A stretch of DNA of 14,970 bases from Asterionellopsis glacialis (GCA_014885115.2 WKLE02000099.1:1137-16106), one strand, 5' to 3'; counted from the first letter of the stretch, positions 1-8,324 are shown. The notes: generated by a model not told the origin, from the sequence alone. Numbers and translations are program-made.

Positions 1-651
1 TCGATTGGTGAAAAGGCATTTGATGGTTGTGAATCTCTCGCAATCATTCATATTCCAGAGTCAGTTACAGTGATTGGTGAAAAGGCATTTTCTGGTTGTT
101 CATCTCTTGTAAGCATTCATATTCCAGAGTCAGTTACTTCGATTGGTGAAAAGGCATTTGATGGTTGTTCATCTCTTGTAAGCATTCACATACCAAAGTC
201 AGTTACATCGATTGGTGATCGTACATTTGATGGTTGTATCTCTCTTGTAAGCATTCATATTCCAGAGTCAGTTACATCGATTGGTGACTATGCGTTTGAT
301 GGCTGTGAATCTCTTGCTAGCATTCATATTCCAGAGTCAGTTCAATCGATTGGTGAAGGTACATTTTCTGGTTGTTCATCTCTTGCAAGCATTCAGATTC
401 CAGAGCCACTTACATCGATTGGTGAAGGTACATTTCATGGTTGTTCATCTCTTGCAAGCATTCATATTCCAGAGTCAGTTACTTCGATTGGTGAACAAGC
501 ATTTGATGGTTGCTCATCTCTTGTAAGTATTCAGATTCCAGAGTCAGTTACATCGATTGGTGACTATGCATTTGATGGATGTTCATCGCTTGCAAGCATT
601 CATATTCCAGAGTCAGTTACTTCGATTGGTGAACTTGCGTTTGATGATTGT
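1..651 (+). repeat. 69-bp tandem repeats encoding 23-residue BspA-like LRR units
   Basis: Nine complete units start at 1, 70, 139, 208, 277, 346, 415, 484 and 553, with a tenth that decays after about 30 bases. Each encodes the pattern SIGE-x-AF-x-GCSSL-x-SIHIPESVT, the LRR_5 (BspA-like) consensus. The period is exactly 69 bp with no indels, and units remain very similar at DNA level, including codon choice. The array continues past the left edge, so total copy number is unknown. Variable residues cluster after SIG (EKA, DRT, DYA, EGT, EQA, ELA) and after the Phe, the likely exposed positions. In known proteins these repeats form a solenoid for protein binding. Confidence 0.95.
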
Positions 652-3600
652 CCTTTCGCTACACTAGTTGCAAAGCAAAACGACGTCAAGGAAGAAATGT
701 TGGTGCAAATCCGACAATCACCACTGCACAACCTATGCAACAAAAATAAGAAAGATTTATCCATCTCAAGTATTAAGGAGTATTTGGATAACAAGAATGA
801 TGAAAAATCAGATTCTGCCACTGAAAAAGATGTGTTTGGTCGCACTCCACTTCATATCCTTGCTATGAACCCCTTTGTTTCTGTTGAGGTACTAGATTGT
901 TTATTAAAATACAATGAGGAAACAGCAACAAAAAGAGACGCCAATGGTCTTTTTCCGCTGCACTACCTTTGCTGTAATCCTGGAGCTACAAACGGTGTTT
1001 TTTTGAAAATGGTGCAAGCCTATCCTCAAGCTCTTTCAGCAGTTGCCGGAAATTCTGGCGTACCTCTCAAACTAGCTTTGTGGAACAATCTAGCTGATGA
1101 TGTCACCCATGATATCGTTGCCTACTATCCAGTAGGTAATGGCTTAATTCGTGATGAGGACAAAGATAAGCTTGAATCCGCAGCACATGAGTACATTGAC
1201 AGGTTAAAACAATTATTGACAACAAAACCGAATGATTTCAATCCACTTTGGCAACATGGATGGGTTACATTTGTTTCCCATCAAGATGTTCTCAGCGTTG
1301 ATGATGAAAAGCTTGAAAATGACTGTATTAACTTAATCAGAAGTTGCGATGATGCTGCAGCAAAGTTACTGGCCAAAGCAAAGAATCTACCCGGAAGCGC
1401 TGCTATTCAAATTGCAGTTCCCAAGATTCAACGGGAACTTAAGAAACGCTTACTCTTTTTAGGCCGTTATGAGCCTGTCACCAAACCTCCGATTCATAAA
1501 TCAGCTACCTGTATTGTTATTAAAGCGTATGACGAAAATAAAATTGATGATTACCGCAATGCGTTTAAAAAGCTTGAAAGGCGAGCATTGAACAAAGCAG
1601 CTGAGCTCAACGATTGTTTTACGGAGATTGGTTACTCACAAGATGACAATTTAATTAAAAAATATTTTGAAAAATTTGACACAGACAAGTCGAAAGGAAT
1701 TTCGGAACAAGAATTTATCGATATGTGTGTTTCTGTTCTTGATCGAGGTCAACGGCATGAGGTAGTATTCAAATTTATGAAAGACAAACAACAATTTCAA
1801 CGAGAGATGCGATCTCGTAATGATTTCGAGTTGAAGCCTGAACATGTAGTATCAGTGATAGACTCCTTTACCGAGAAGAACAAAGGGTTTACATCATCTA
1901 TTCTCGAGGATACTGACACCAAGGGGTCCGAGGAAGACGTTACTGCCTACAAGTATGCTATTTTAATGCCCTTTGCGGACCGTAATCTTGATACCATCTT
2001 CAAAAGTGAACGACCTGAGATTGGCAGGATTCGTGACTATATCAAACAGATTGCAGAATCAGTGAATCACTTGCATAAGAAGGGTATAGTCCATGGTGAT
2101 CTTAAGTTATTGAATATCGTTCGTCTTCGTGGCAGCATGACCTTAATTGACCTCGACGCAAGTGTTGAAAGGTCGGTAAGTGAGGAGAAGACTTTTATTG
2201 GTAGTAAGTTTTCTTCTGGTGTGCTTCCACCAGAAATGATTCATTGTATCCAAAAGAACGCTCGTAAAGAATATAAAGAATATATAAAATACTTCGAAAA
2301 GGAACAAAAAGATGAAACGGAACGATGGTTTAAGATTCAGCCTAAACGCTTTGGTAGGAAAGACTATGTTGTTAAGACATTCAATACGGAAATCAAAACT
2401 GAAGAAGGATTTGAAGTGGAAAGTCCTGTGCATACGGAAAATCTTCCATATAACCTTGTGGAAGCAACACCGGCAGTTGATGTATGGTCGTTGGGGGTTA
2501 TCTTCTTTACGCTTTTGGCGGGTGAACCCCTTTTTTCTGTCAATCGCGATGATGATTTGAAAGACGGGTCTGCCATGCGAGAGCTTTTCGATTGGGATAA
2601 GTACAGTTTGGAGCTAAAGATGAAAAAATTCCCGAAAATACCACGTAAAGCCAAAGACCTGTTGAGAAAGCTTTTACAACCATTCCCAAGCGATCGTCCC
2701 ACCATGGATATGGTATTGAATGATGATTTTTTTGATGTTGATAAATTGGATACTGCATTGGAAGATATAAAGAACACGCAAGATCAAACTTTGCAAGGTA
2801 TAGATAAATTGAAGGAAGGCCAGGACATATTGAAGGAAGGTCAGGACATATTAAAGGATCTAAGCCATGGGTTACAAGCTGAATTGTCACGTACTCGAGG
2901 CATTCTTCTGTACGGTATGTTTGAAGCTACAGAAGTACACACACCGACTGCTTTCATCATTACAAAGAATGAACTACAAAAACCAACATGTGAGGATGGC
3001 AAGGAAAAAGCCAAGCTTGCTTTTGAAGGCATTCTTGATGAGGAAGGAAATGGTTTCAAATATGAAGCTTTACTGTCCGAGGATCAAAAGGAGATGGTGG
3101 AAAATTGCAAGAAACGGATGGACGAAGCCAAACTTTGGGCTAGTCGGGTCAAAAGTATCTGCACAGGAGTGCTGGAAGGGAATGTTGATCAAGTATTTGG
3201 TACTGTAAAGGGTGCTCTTGGTGATTTGGTAACAGGTGAAAAGATGTACTTTTATTTTATTGACGAGCTTACAGGTGAACCAGTACATGCTGAAGGTTAC
3301 CCTAAAGAAATCACGAGACCCTCTGATCTAGTACCCAAATTGCTTCCTTTGATGCAGGTTTCCATGCGAGCTATATCCTTGTGTAATGGTGTTGCTGGTA
3401 TTGCTCGTGTGTTTGGCTTTCCAGTACCAACAATACCTGCAGAAGTTCGGTCCAATATGCAAGATTCAGTGGATATTTTGAAACAGGAAAGTAGTGTTGA
3501 AGCATTTGGTTCCCTTCAAGAGGTAGTGACGGACCTTGGTGATAGTTCTGAACAGAAGGAAGCAAAACAAACAGTACGTGGAGAGTCTCTCCGACAGTTG

Positions 3601-3954
3601 CTAAAGTTTTTGAAAGATGAGATAGACGATCACAATTTTGCTGGCCTTAATCGTTATCCTGATCCAGAGACTGGTAGAGCAATTTGGACTCGATTGAAAA
3701 CTCGTGACGAAGTAGAAGAAGCACTTGATAAGATCTCCAAGCAACGAAGGGCCGAAGAAGGTATTTCTACAAAGAACAAAGACAACGCGAAAGTAAAAAT
3801 GGATGTTTTAAAAGACAAGAATAAATTTATGAATCAAGAAATCAAACGCCTCGAGAGCGAAATTGGTGAGAAGGAACAAGAAATCGAACGTCTCAAAGCT
3901 CAACCTAGTGGTGTTATTTCAACCCAAGAAGCGTCGTGTTGTATTGTTCTTTAA
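1..3954 (+). CDS. BspA-type LRR / ankyrin / EF-hand-containing protein kinase with C-terminal CaaX motif (5' partial)
   Basis: The frame is open from base 1, so the true start is upstream; 1317 residues are visible, numbered here from base 1. Order: LRR_5/BspA units (1-217); ankyrin-like repeats with PLHNLC, TPLHILA and FPLHYLC (about 238-375); a helical stretch; then an atypical kinase. Its beta1-beta2 region (about 487-512) has KSAT where a Gly-rich loop would sit. A roughly 75-residue insert follows, carrying an EF-hand loop (560-571: D, D, S, I, S, E ligand pattern). Then come the beta3 lysine in VFKF (K591), alpha-C glutamate E602, catalytic HGDLKLLN (D700, K702, N705), DLD in place of DFG (D717), PPE (743-745), DVWSLG (827-832) and DRP. 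Catalytic residues are present, so activity is plausible. After it: heptad linker (937-957), a conserved module (about 961-1240), a coiled coil (about 1260-1300) and terminal CIVL. Probable role, by inference: membrane-tethered calcium-responsive signalling. No intron is apparent. Substrate unknown. Confidence 0.88.
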   Translation, partial: SIGEKAFDGCESLAIIHIPESVTVIGEKAFSGCSSLVSIHIPESVTSIGEKAFDGCSSLVSIHIPKSVTSIGDRTFDGCISLVSIHIPESVTSIGDYAFDGCESLASIHIPESVQSIGEGTFSGCSSLASIQIPEPLTSIGEGTFHGCSSLASIHIPESVTSIGEQAFDGCSSLVSIQIPESVTSIGDYAFDGCSSLASIHIPESVTSIGELAFDDCPFATLVAKQNDVKEEMLVQIRQSPLHNLCNKNKKDLSISSIKEYLDNKNDEKSDSATEKDVFGRTPLHILAMNPFVSVEVLDCLLKYNEETATKRDANGLFPLHYLCCNPGATNGVFLKMVQAYPQALSAVAGNSGVPLKLALWNNLADDVTHDIVAYYPVGNGLIRDEDKDKLESAAHEYIDRLKQLLTTKPNDFNPLWQHGWVTFVSHQDVLSVDDEKLENDCINLIRSCDDAAAKLLAKAKNLPGSAAIQIAVPKIQRELKKRLLFLGRYEPVTKPPIHKSATCIVIKAYDENKIDDYRNAFKKLERRALNKAAELNDCFTEIGYSQDDNLIKKYFEKFDTDKSKGISEQEFIDMCVSVLDRGQRHEVVFKFMKDKQQFQREMRSRNDFELKPEHVVSVIDSFTEKNKGFTSSILEDTDTKGSEEDVTAYKYAILMPFADRNLDTIFKSERPEIGRIRDYIKQIAESVNHLHKKGIVHGDLKLLNIVRLRGSMTLIDLDASVERSVSEEKTFIGSKFSSGVLPPEMIHCIQKNARKEYKEYIKYFEKEQKDETERWFKIQPKRFGRKDYVVKTFNTEIKTEEGFEVESPVHTENLPYNLVEATPAVDVWSLGVIFFTLLAGEPLFSVNRDDDLKDGSAMRELFDWDKYSLELKMKKFPKIPRKAKDLLRKLLQPFPSDRPTMDMVLNDDFFDVDKLDTALEDIKNTQDQTLQGIDKLKEGQDILKEGQDILKDLSHGLQAELSRTRGILLYGMFEATEVHTPTAFIITKNELQKPTCEDGKEKAKLAFEGILDEEGNGFKYEALLSEDQKEMVENCKKRMDEAKLWASRVKSICTGVLEGNVDQVFGTVKGALGDLVTGEKMYFYFIDELTGEPVHAEGYPKEITRPSDLVPKLLPLMQVSMRAISLCNGVAGIARVFGFPVPTIPAEVRSNMQDSVDILKQESSVEAFGSLQEVVTDLGDSSEQKEAKQTVRGESLRQLLKFLKDEIDDHNFAGLNRYPDPETGRAIWTRLKTRDEVEEALDKISKQRRAEEGISTKNKDNAKVKMDVLKDKNKFMNQEIKRLESEIGEKEQEIERLKAQPSGVISTQEASCCIVL
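1678..1713 (+). other. EF-hand calcium-binding loop inside the kinase N-lobe
   Basis: These codons give a 12-residue loop D-T-D-K-S-K-G-I-S-E-Q-E, matching EF-hand ligand positions 1, 3, 5, 9 and 12, with the hydrophobic Ile at 8. Position 6 is Lys rather than Gly, which some functional EF-hands tolerate. It is preceded by an amphipathic segment ending KYFEKF and followed by FIDMCVSVL, the usual flanking helices. Only one clear loop is seen; a paired second hand is not obvious. It lies between beta2 (KSATCIVIKAYDE) and beta3 (EVVFKF) of the kinase. Confidence 0.8.
2809..2850 (+). repeat. 21-bp tandem repeat encoding a heptad linker (LKEGQDI x2)
   Basis: Two 21-bp units (2809-2829 and 2830-2850) differ at a single synonymous base and each encode LKEGQDI; a diverged third heptad, LKDLSHG, follows. 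A leucine every seventh residue continues on both sides, which indicates an amphipathic or coiled-coil helix joining the kinase C-lobe to the C-terminal module. Confidence 0.75.
3940..3951 (+). other. C-terminal CaaX prenylation motif (CIVL) with adjacent cysteine
   Basis: The last codons before the TAA at 3952 encode Cys-Cys-Ile-Val-Leu. The final four residues fit CaaX; a terminal Leu normally directs geranylgeranyltransferase I. The cysteine just before it (3937-3939) is a candidate palmitoylation site. This predicts membrane anchoring of the kinase from the cytoplasmic side. Confidence 0.7.
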
Positions 3955-4399
3955 ATCCAATAGATGAATGCAATAGGCCGCTTTGATTGGTGGTATTTGT
4001 TTGTTGCATTTTAAATGGTGCAGATTGCTTAGTTTCAGTAATCATGCATCGGCTCGAATATTTGATTTCCAGTAATGCCTTACAAAAATCTATATAAAGT
4101 ATCACAAAGAATTGTACAGCTTGATTGTTGTGTTTAAATTCTTGATTACTTGTGATTGTGTAAGTGTTGAGTCGTAAATTGTACGAGTATATATTAGGAC
4201 TAGATTACTCTACTGTACTTTTTTCTTCACAATAGATAGACAGCGATTTCGATATTGTTTAGCTGACAAGTTATATTTTCTTCTGTTTCATCTTTCACAA
4301 TCAACTAACGAACAACCTATCAATATAACGACGTTGCAAAGTAGTATTAATGTGGTTCCTTGTTGCATTGGAAAAAACAGTAGATTCTTTCTTGCATGA
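3955..4399. other. Intergenic spacer, AT-rich
   Basis: No supportable gene on either strand. It should contain the 3' UTR of the LRR-kinase gene. A TATATAAAG string at 4090-4098 resembles a TATA box, but no gene follows it, so I give it no role. Towards 4400 it joins the downstream end of the retrotransposon relic; whether element sequence continues into it cannot be seen. Confidence 0.6.
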
Positions 4400-5282
4400 T
4401 CATAACACTTCCTGTACGCGTTTGGTGTCCGCAGCGTTAAGAGCAGGTGTGGTATCGTGCTTTGCTAACTGGGTACAAGATGCATAGATTGGTGCAGAGT
4501 ACGCGTGAGGTGAGTGTTGGTCGAACATCGGTTTGGGATGTTCAAATTGTTGTAAGGCAAGGGCGACATAGTCGGGCATGGAGATGTCCACATATCGGTA
4601 TTCATAATTCCATTTCAAATTTAGCCCTACGTAGCGGGTGCCTGCCCAATCGATGCCGCACTTGTATTCTTTTTCGAGGATGTGGAATATTGGATGGCAT
4701 CCTGTTTGTTGGTATAGCGGATGCCAAAGTCGTCAACTACTAAACAAAATTTGATATTGTCGTGATCGCATTCCCACAGGCCGGGGGTGACGGCACAGGG
4801 ATGATACGCATAGGGCTTGAGAAACTGGACAAGGCGGTCGTTGGCAAGCTTGCTGGCCTGGGGGAGTGCATACATGCCTTTGTGTACCTCGGCATAGACA
4901 TGTCCATTGTGAATTTTGTCATGGAGGTTATAGAGGTCAAGTATTTGTGGGTTGAAGCATGTGCAGAGGAATGCGTACGTATTCGTATTCAGGTAAGTCA
5001 CTGCATAAATAAATATCTTTCAAATCGATGGTCATAAAATCTGCCATCATTGGTGCTGATTGTGCTGTTGATGAGTAGTTTAGAAGTTGTGATATCAGCC
5101 GTTCGGGTGGTGGTGCTGCCACGGTAGTCCACACGGTCACCGCAGGCAGTCCATCGAACGCGTTTTGGATTTGTTTTTTCAGGTCTATCAGCACACACGA
5201 CGTGTATGTAGGTGGGCTTTTTACCTGGTGGGACATCGGAAGGGTTGATAAACATTCTGCAAGTTTCATACTTACAAATCAT
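4400..5282 (-). mobile_element. Degenerate LTR-retrotransposon reverse-transcriptase fragment (Ty1/copia-like)
   Basis: Read on the minus strand, four consecutive frames carry colinear pieces of one pol protein. Piece A (about 5282-5050) has PPGKKPTYIHVVCADRPEK and GDRVDYRGSTTTRTAD. Piece B (about 5045-4960) has MTIDLKDIYL, the reverse-transcriptase motif with a catalytic Asp, and YEYVRIPL. Piece C (about 4960-4695) has KGMYALPQASKLAND and LVVDDFGIRY, the YVDD-type box with Val for Tyr. Piece D (about 4690-4400) has YKCGIDWAGTRYVGLNL and VDISMPDYV. The three frame changes near 5045, 4960 and 4690 and a stop at about 4403 show it is inactive. No LTRs, gag, integrase or RNase H are recognisable. 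The arrangement resembles copia-type elements known from diatoms; I am surer of reverse transcriptase than of the clade. Confidence 0.85.
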
Positions 5283-6077
5283 ACTTTTCTTGTGATAAAG
5301 AACTACGAGGTGAGAAGACCATCGTTCATAGTGGTGTTGTTGATTCAGGAAAAGAAGTATTTTCTCCTATTTCTCATTCAAGCTTTTGTTTACAGTGGTG
5401 TTGTTGTTATGGTCTCCTGTATTTCATTCAAGCTTTTTACATGTTGGTAAACATTTGATATCGTCCTTCTTGGTTTTCTTTGTGTCGCATAATGAAGATT
5501 TGGAAATGGTAAACGGAAAGTGTTATTATTATCGTCTTTTTGAAAATCCACAGAAGAAAACTAGGGCTTTTGTAGAAAAAATCTGAAATATCGAAATTAA
5601 TGCATAAAAGATCTCCTCGTTTTATCAGCATCTCTGATTCCTGCCTAGTACAGTACATGCTATCTGTAATTCACTTTACTCACGCCAACAAATTTAAAAA
5701 TTCAGACCATTTAAGTTCTATGCACGTACTGTACTGATCAAAGAAAGAGCCCACCCCCCCCTTCTTATTAGAGCACAAAAGCAATTCTAGTTCTCGTTGG
5801 ACTGGTTAAAACAGGTATTTATTCAATTTAAATTATGCAGTTATCTTTTTTTATTAAATCTAGACAGGTTTTTCATTCAATCCAAACAGCTCATATCAAT
5901 ATGTTTACAATTTTCAAGGAGGATTCTGTTAACGACTAGCATCTCTTTCACATATGAATGAGCGAATTTCTAATTTCTGAATGAATTTCTTTGGTTGCTT
6001 TCTTTCGTAATTCTTTTCTGTTCCGTATTGATGTAGATTCTACAGTCCTTATGGCAAAGACACGCTAAAACACATTT
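5283..6077. other. Intergenic region between retrotransposon relic and kinase
   Basis: No gene can be supported. Short open frames on the plus strand (about 5202-5586) show no motif and are T-rich by composition. It holds an imperfect duplication (5330-5437), a run of eight C (5754-5761) and two GTACNGTAC motifs (5648-5656 and 5726-5734). The right end should include the 3' UTR of the minus-strand kinase. Confidence 0.6.
5330..5437 (+). repeat. Imperfect local direct duplication
   Basis: AGTGGTGTTGTTG occurs at 5330-5342 and again at 5394-5406. Each copy is followed by a TCTCCT...TTCATTCAAGCTTTT block (5363-5387 and 5413-5437). Offsets of 64 and 50 bp imply a tandem duplication with a roughly 14-bp indel between the blocks. 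No target-site duplication or coding role was seen. Confidence 0.65.
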
Positions 6078-7571
6078 TCAGCAATTAATACCCTCAGCTG
6101 CTTCCTCGAGTTCTTTTTCGTAGGCCAACAGTTCAGAAGATGTCAAAGCAGCAGAAGCAGCTTTGGCATCATCCAATATATGATTTGTAGAACGCCTTCC
6201 ACGTCCCCTACCATTTTTTAGATTAGAAAGTGAGAGGTTCAATTCTTCACTGGTACCAACATTCTCCATAATACTGGACTCGTATTGGACCATCACCGAA
6301 GGACGTCTTGACATGACATATTCTTCAAATGTAAATCGGCTTAAAGACATATTTTTAGATGAGGGAATATCTTTCTTGTAAAACGATTCCAATACGGAAG
6401 GTCGTCTCCTTTTGACAAAACTAAGTAATGAAGTTCCTTTGTTAAGCAAACCGGATTTGAAACTCTTTTGAGTAAGCAAGGCTGGTTTGATTTCACGTTT
6501 AAGAGCACGTCGAATCTCCTTCATAGGCGGTCTGGCCTCTGGATCAGCCATCCAAGCCCATCTCAAAATATTACAGAGTTTATCAGACCACCTATCAATA
6601 TCTAAAGTTGGCCTTTTTTCTCCGCAAACAACAGAATCGGTGTGTTCCCTAACAGACATACCGGCATAAGGTTCTTTCAATGAACACAATTCCCATAATA
6701 GTATTGAAAAAGTGTACGTATCAGCGGTCAAACTGTAAGGTTGACATAGTACTACCTCAGGTGCCATGTACCTTCTTGATCCTGTATTTCCTGACATTTC
6801 GTAGTTATCATTCGCTGTGCGTTGACGTGGATCAAGTTCTTTTGCTAAACCAAAATCAAATAGTTTCACCGTACCGTTGCAATCAAACCCAACATTGTCA
6901 GGCTTGAGGTCACGAAATATGATGTTAAAGTCATGTAAGTGTGTCAAGGCGGATGCTACATCCAACGCAACCTTTTTCCGATCCAAAAGGCTTGAGCTCT
7001 CTACACGCCACCGTTTAATCCGGTCATTCAGCGTGTCCGAGAGATGGTCGATCAGCAGAAAGTAAGCCTTTTCAGAGCCATCCGAAAAACCAGCAGTACC
7101 TGCTGCAGCGACACCATGCAGCTTGATGATATTCTCATGAGGGGGAAGATTGGCAAGGATCTTAGTTTCAATTACAAGGTCGGCCGCACCATCAGCGTAG
7201 TGCTGAACATCATCCTTGATGTAATTCTTCAAAAACTTGATGGCAAGTTTGCTTTTACCACCTTCACACTGCTCGGATAGTTTAGAACGGCTGTTCGTTT
7301 GCTCTTCGGATGATATCCTGTGTGCATATTTACTTTTTCTAGTATCTGTTAGCAAGTTAATCCGTTCCACTGCATATACTTGGTTGAAGCCACCCGTTCC
7401 AAGATAATCGCCCAGAACAATCTCACTGTCTTCAAAGTGAGGAATCGATGCTTCATTAGCTTCATCATGTATTTTGGAATAAGATTCTATGTCCTTAGCT
7501 ATGCGGCTAGCAAAGTTAGCTGCCAATCGACCATCGTGTTTTGTTGTAGAACGCCTGTTAAGATTCGTCAT
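6078..7571 (-). CDS. TKL-like serine/threonine protein kinase
   Basis: A 497-residue intron-free frame from ATG at 7571 to TGA at 6078-6080. The kinase domain spans about residues 50-360: Gly-rich loop LGTGGF (57-62), AIKF with catalytic K112, alpha-C E135 in VIETKIL, catalytic loop FRDLKPDN (D221, K223, N226), DFG (239-241), SRRYMAPE (265-272), D284 in the F-helix region and ARPP (R347). All catalytic residues are present; the HRD histidine is Phe, as in FRD/YRD-type kinases. Residues 71-108 form a polar Ser/Lys/Glu-rich insert between beta2 and beta3. The C-terminal tail (about 361-497) holds two basophilic sites, RRRPSV (388-393) and SRRPSV (421-426), a GRGRGRR patch and a Glu-rich end. 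No signal peptide or membrane segment is seen. Likely a cytosolic signalling kinase; substrate unknown. The family resembles kinases expanded in diatoms, from memory rather than a search. Confidence 0.92.
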   Translation of the reverse strand: MTNLNRRSTTKHDGRLAANFASRIAKDIESYSKIHDEANEASIPHFEDSEIVLGDYLGTGGFNQVYAVERINLLTDTRKSKYAHRISSEEQTNSRSKLSEQCEGGKSKLAIKFLKNYIKDDVQHYADGAADLVIETKILANLPPHENIIKLHGVAAAGTAGFSDGSEKAYFLLIDHLSDTLNDRIKRWRVESSSLLDRKKVALDVASALTHLHDFNIIFRDLKPDNVGFDCNGTVKLFDFGLAKELDPRQRTANDNYEMSGNTGSRRYMAPEVVLCQPYSLTADTYTFSILLWELCSLKEPYAGMSVREHTDSVVCGEKRPTLDIDRWSDKLCNILRWAWMADPEARPPMKEIRRALKREIKPALLTQKSFKSGLLNKGTSLLSFVKRRRPSVLESFYKKDIPSSKNMSLSRFTFEEYVMSRRPSVMVQYESSIMENVGTSEELNLSLSNLKNGRGRGRRSTNHILDDAKAASAALTSSELLAYEKELEEAAEGINC

Positions 7572-8324
7572 GAAGAGATGGTGAGTCCTTAGAGAGCCGG
7601 ATATACAAATCAGAAGGTTCTACGGTTTGTATGGTTCTGCTATTAATTTTTTTTATGTTGTTTCCATCAATCATTTACGTTGTTAGACTGCAACCAAGGA
7701 AGATAAGGATCTCTGGTAGCTCTACTGGATATGTATGTACGAAGAACGTGTGTGAAAATCGCTTGGGCCAAATGATTCGTTTCTTCTAAGTCGCTGCTAA
7801 ACAATATTCTACAGTCCTAAGCGATGCGCGAATTATAGGTCTCACCAGGTATGTCACAAGGGGTTGGGGTATTCGTCATTACTTACGGATCAACCATGTA
7901 CCCTGTAGCACAGGACAGAAATGGAACGGTACCAAAAAAACTATTCAAAGTGATACCAGGTACTAGAGGGCTGCTAGGCTCATCGCTGTACATATAGCAT
8001 AAACTATTTTATTACAAGATTTCACGATTACAGTAGTACATGCACTGTGAATGCATACTTTCATTATTGTATGCGAACTGTGTCATATAGCACATAAGCA
8101 GAGATATCTGCATAATAACGCATTACCGTATTTGTAATAGGCGGGTGATATTCAGAATGAAAATACTAATAAAATTAATCCACGTACAGTACGTAAGTTT
8201 TTAACAAAATAACTAAATAATTTATGTACAGAACAAGATTTGAAAATAAATTTGACGATTAAAAATATTATCTTAAAGAAGAAAAAGATTGGTTGATCAT
8301 TATATGTTATGCGTTTAACATGAA

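Noticed and set aside
70..72. GTG as the start codon of the LRR-kinase gene
   Set aside because: It encodes Val inside a repeat unit; the frame and the repeats are continuous from base 1, so the start is off the left edge.
1..651. CRISPR-like or satellite array
   Set aside because: The 69-bp period is a whole number of codons in an open frame with a clear LRR_5 protein pattern; there are no spacers.
4447..5586. Plus-strand open frames across the retrotransposon relic and beyond
   Set aside because: Those inside the relic are antisense to recognisable reverse-transcriptase motifs; those beyond it show no motif.
5754..5761. Run of eight C as a structural signal
   Set aside because: A single short homopolymer without flanking structure; most likely simple sequence or a sequencing-sensitive site.
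6037..7818. 13-nt direct repeat ATTCTACAGTCCT on both sides of the kinase gene (6037-6049 and 7806-7818)
   Set aside because: A 13-nt match between two places in 15 kb is expected by chance a few times; no other sign of insertion was seen.
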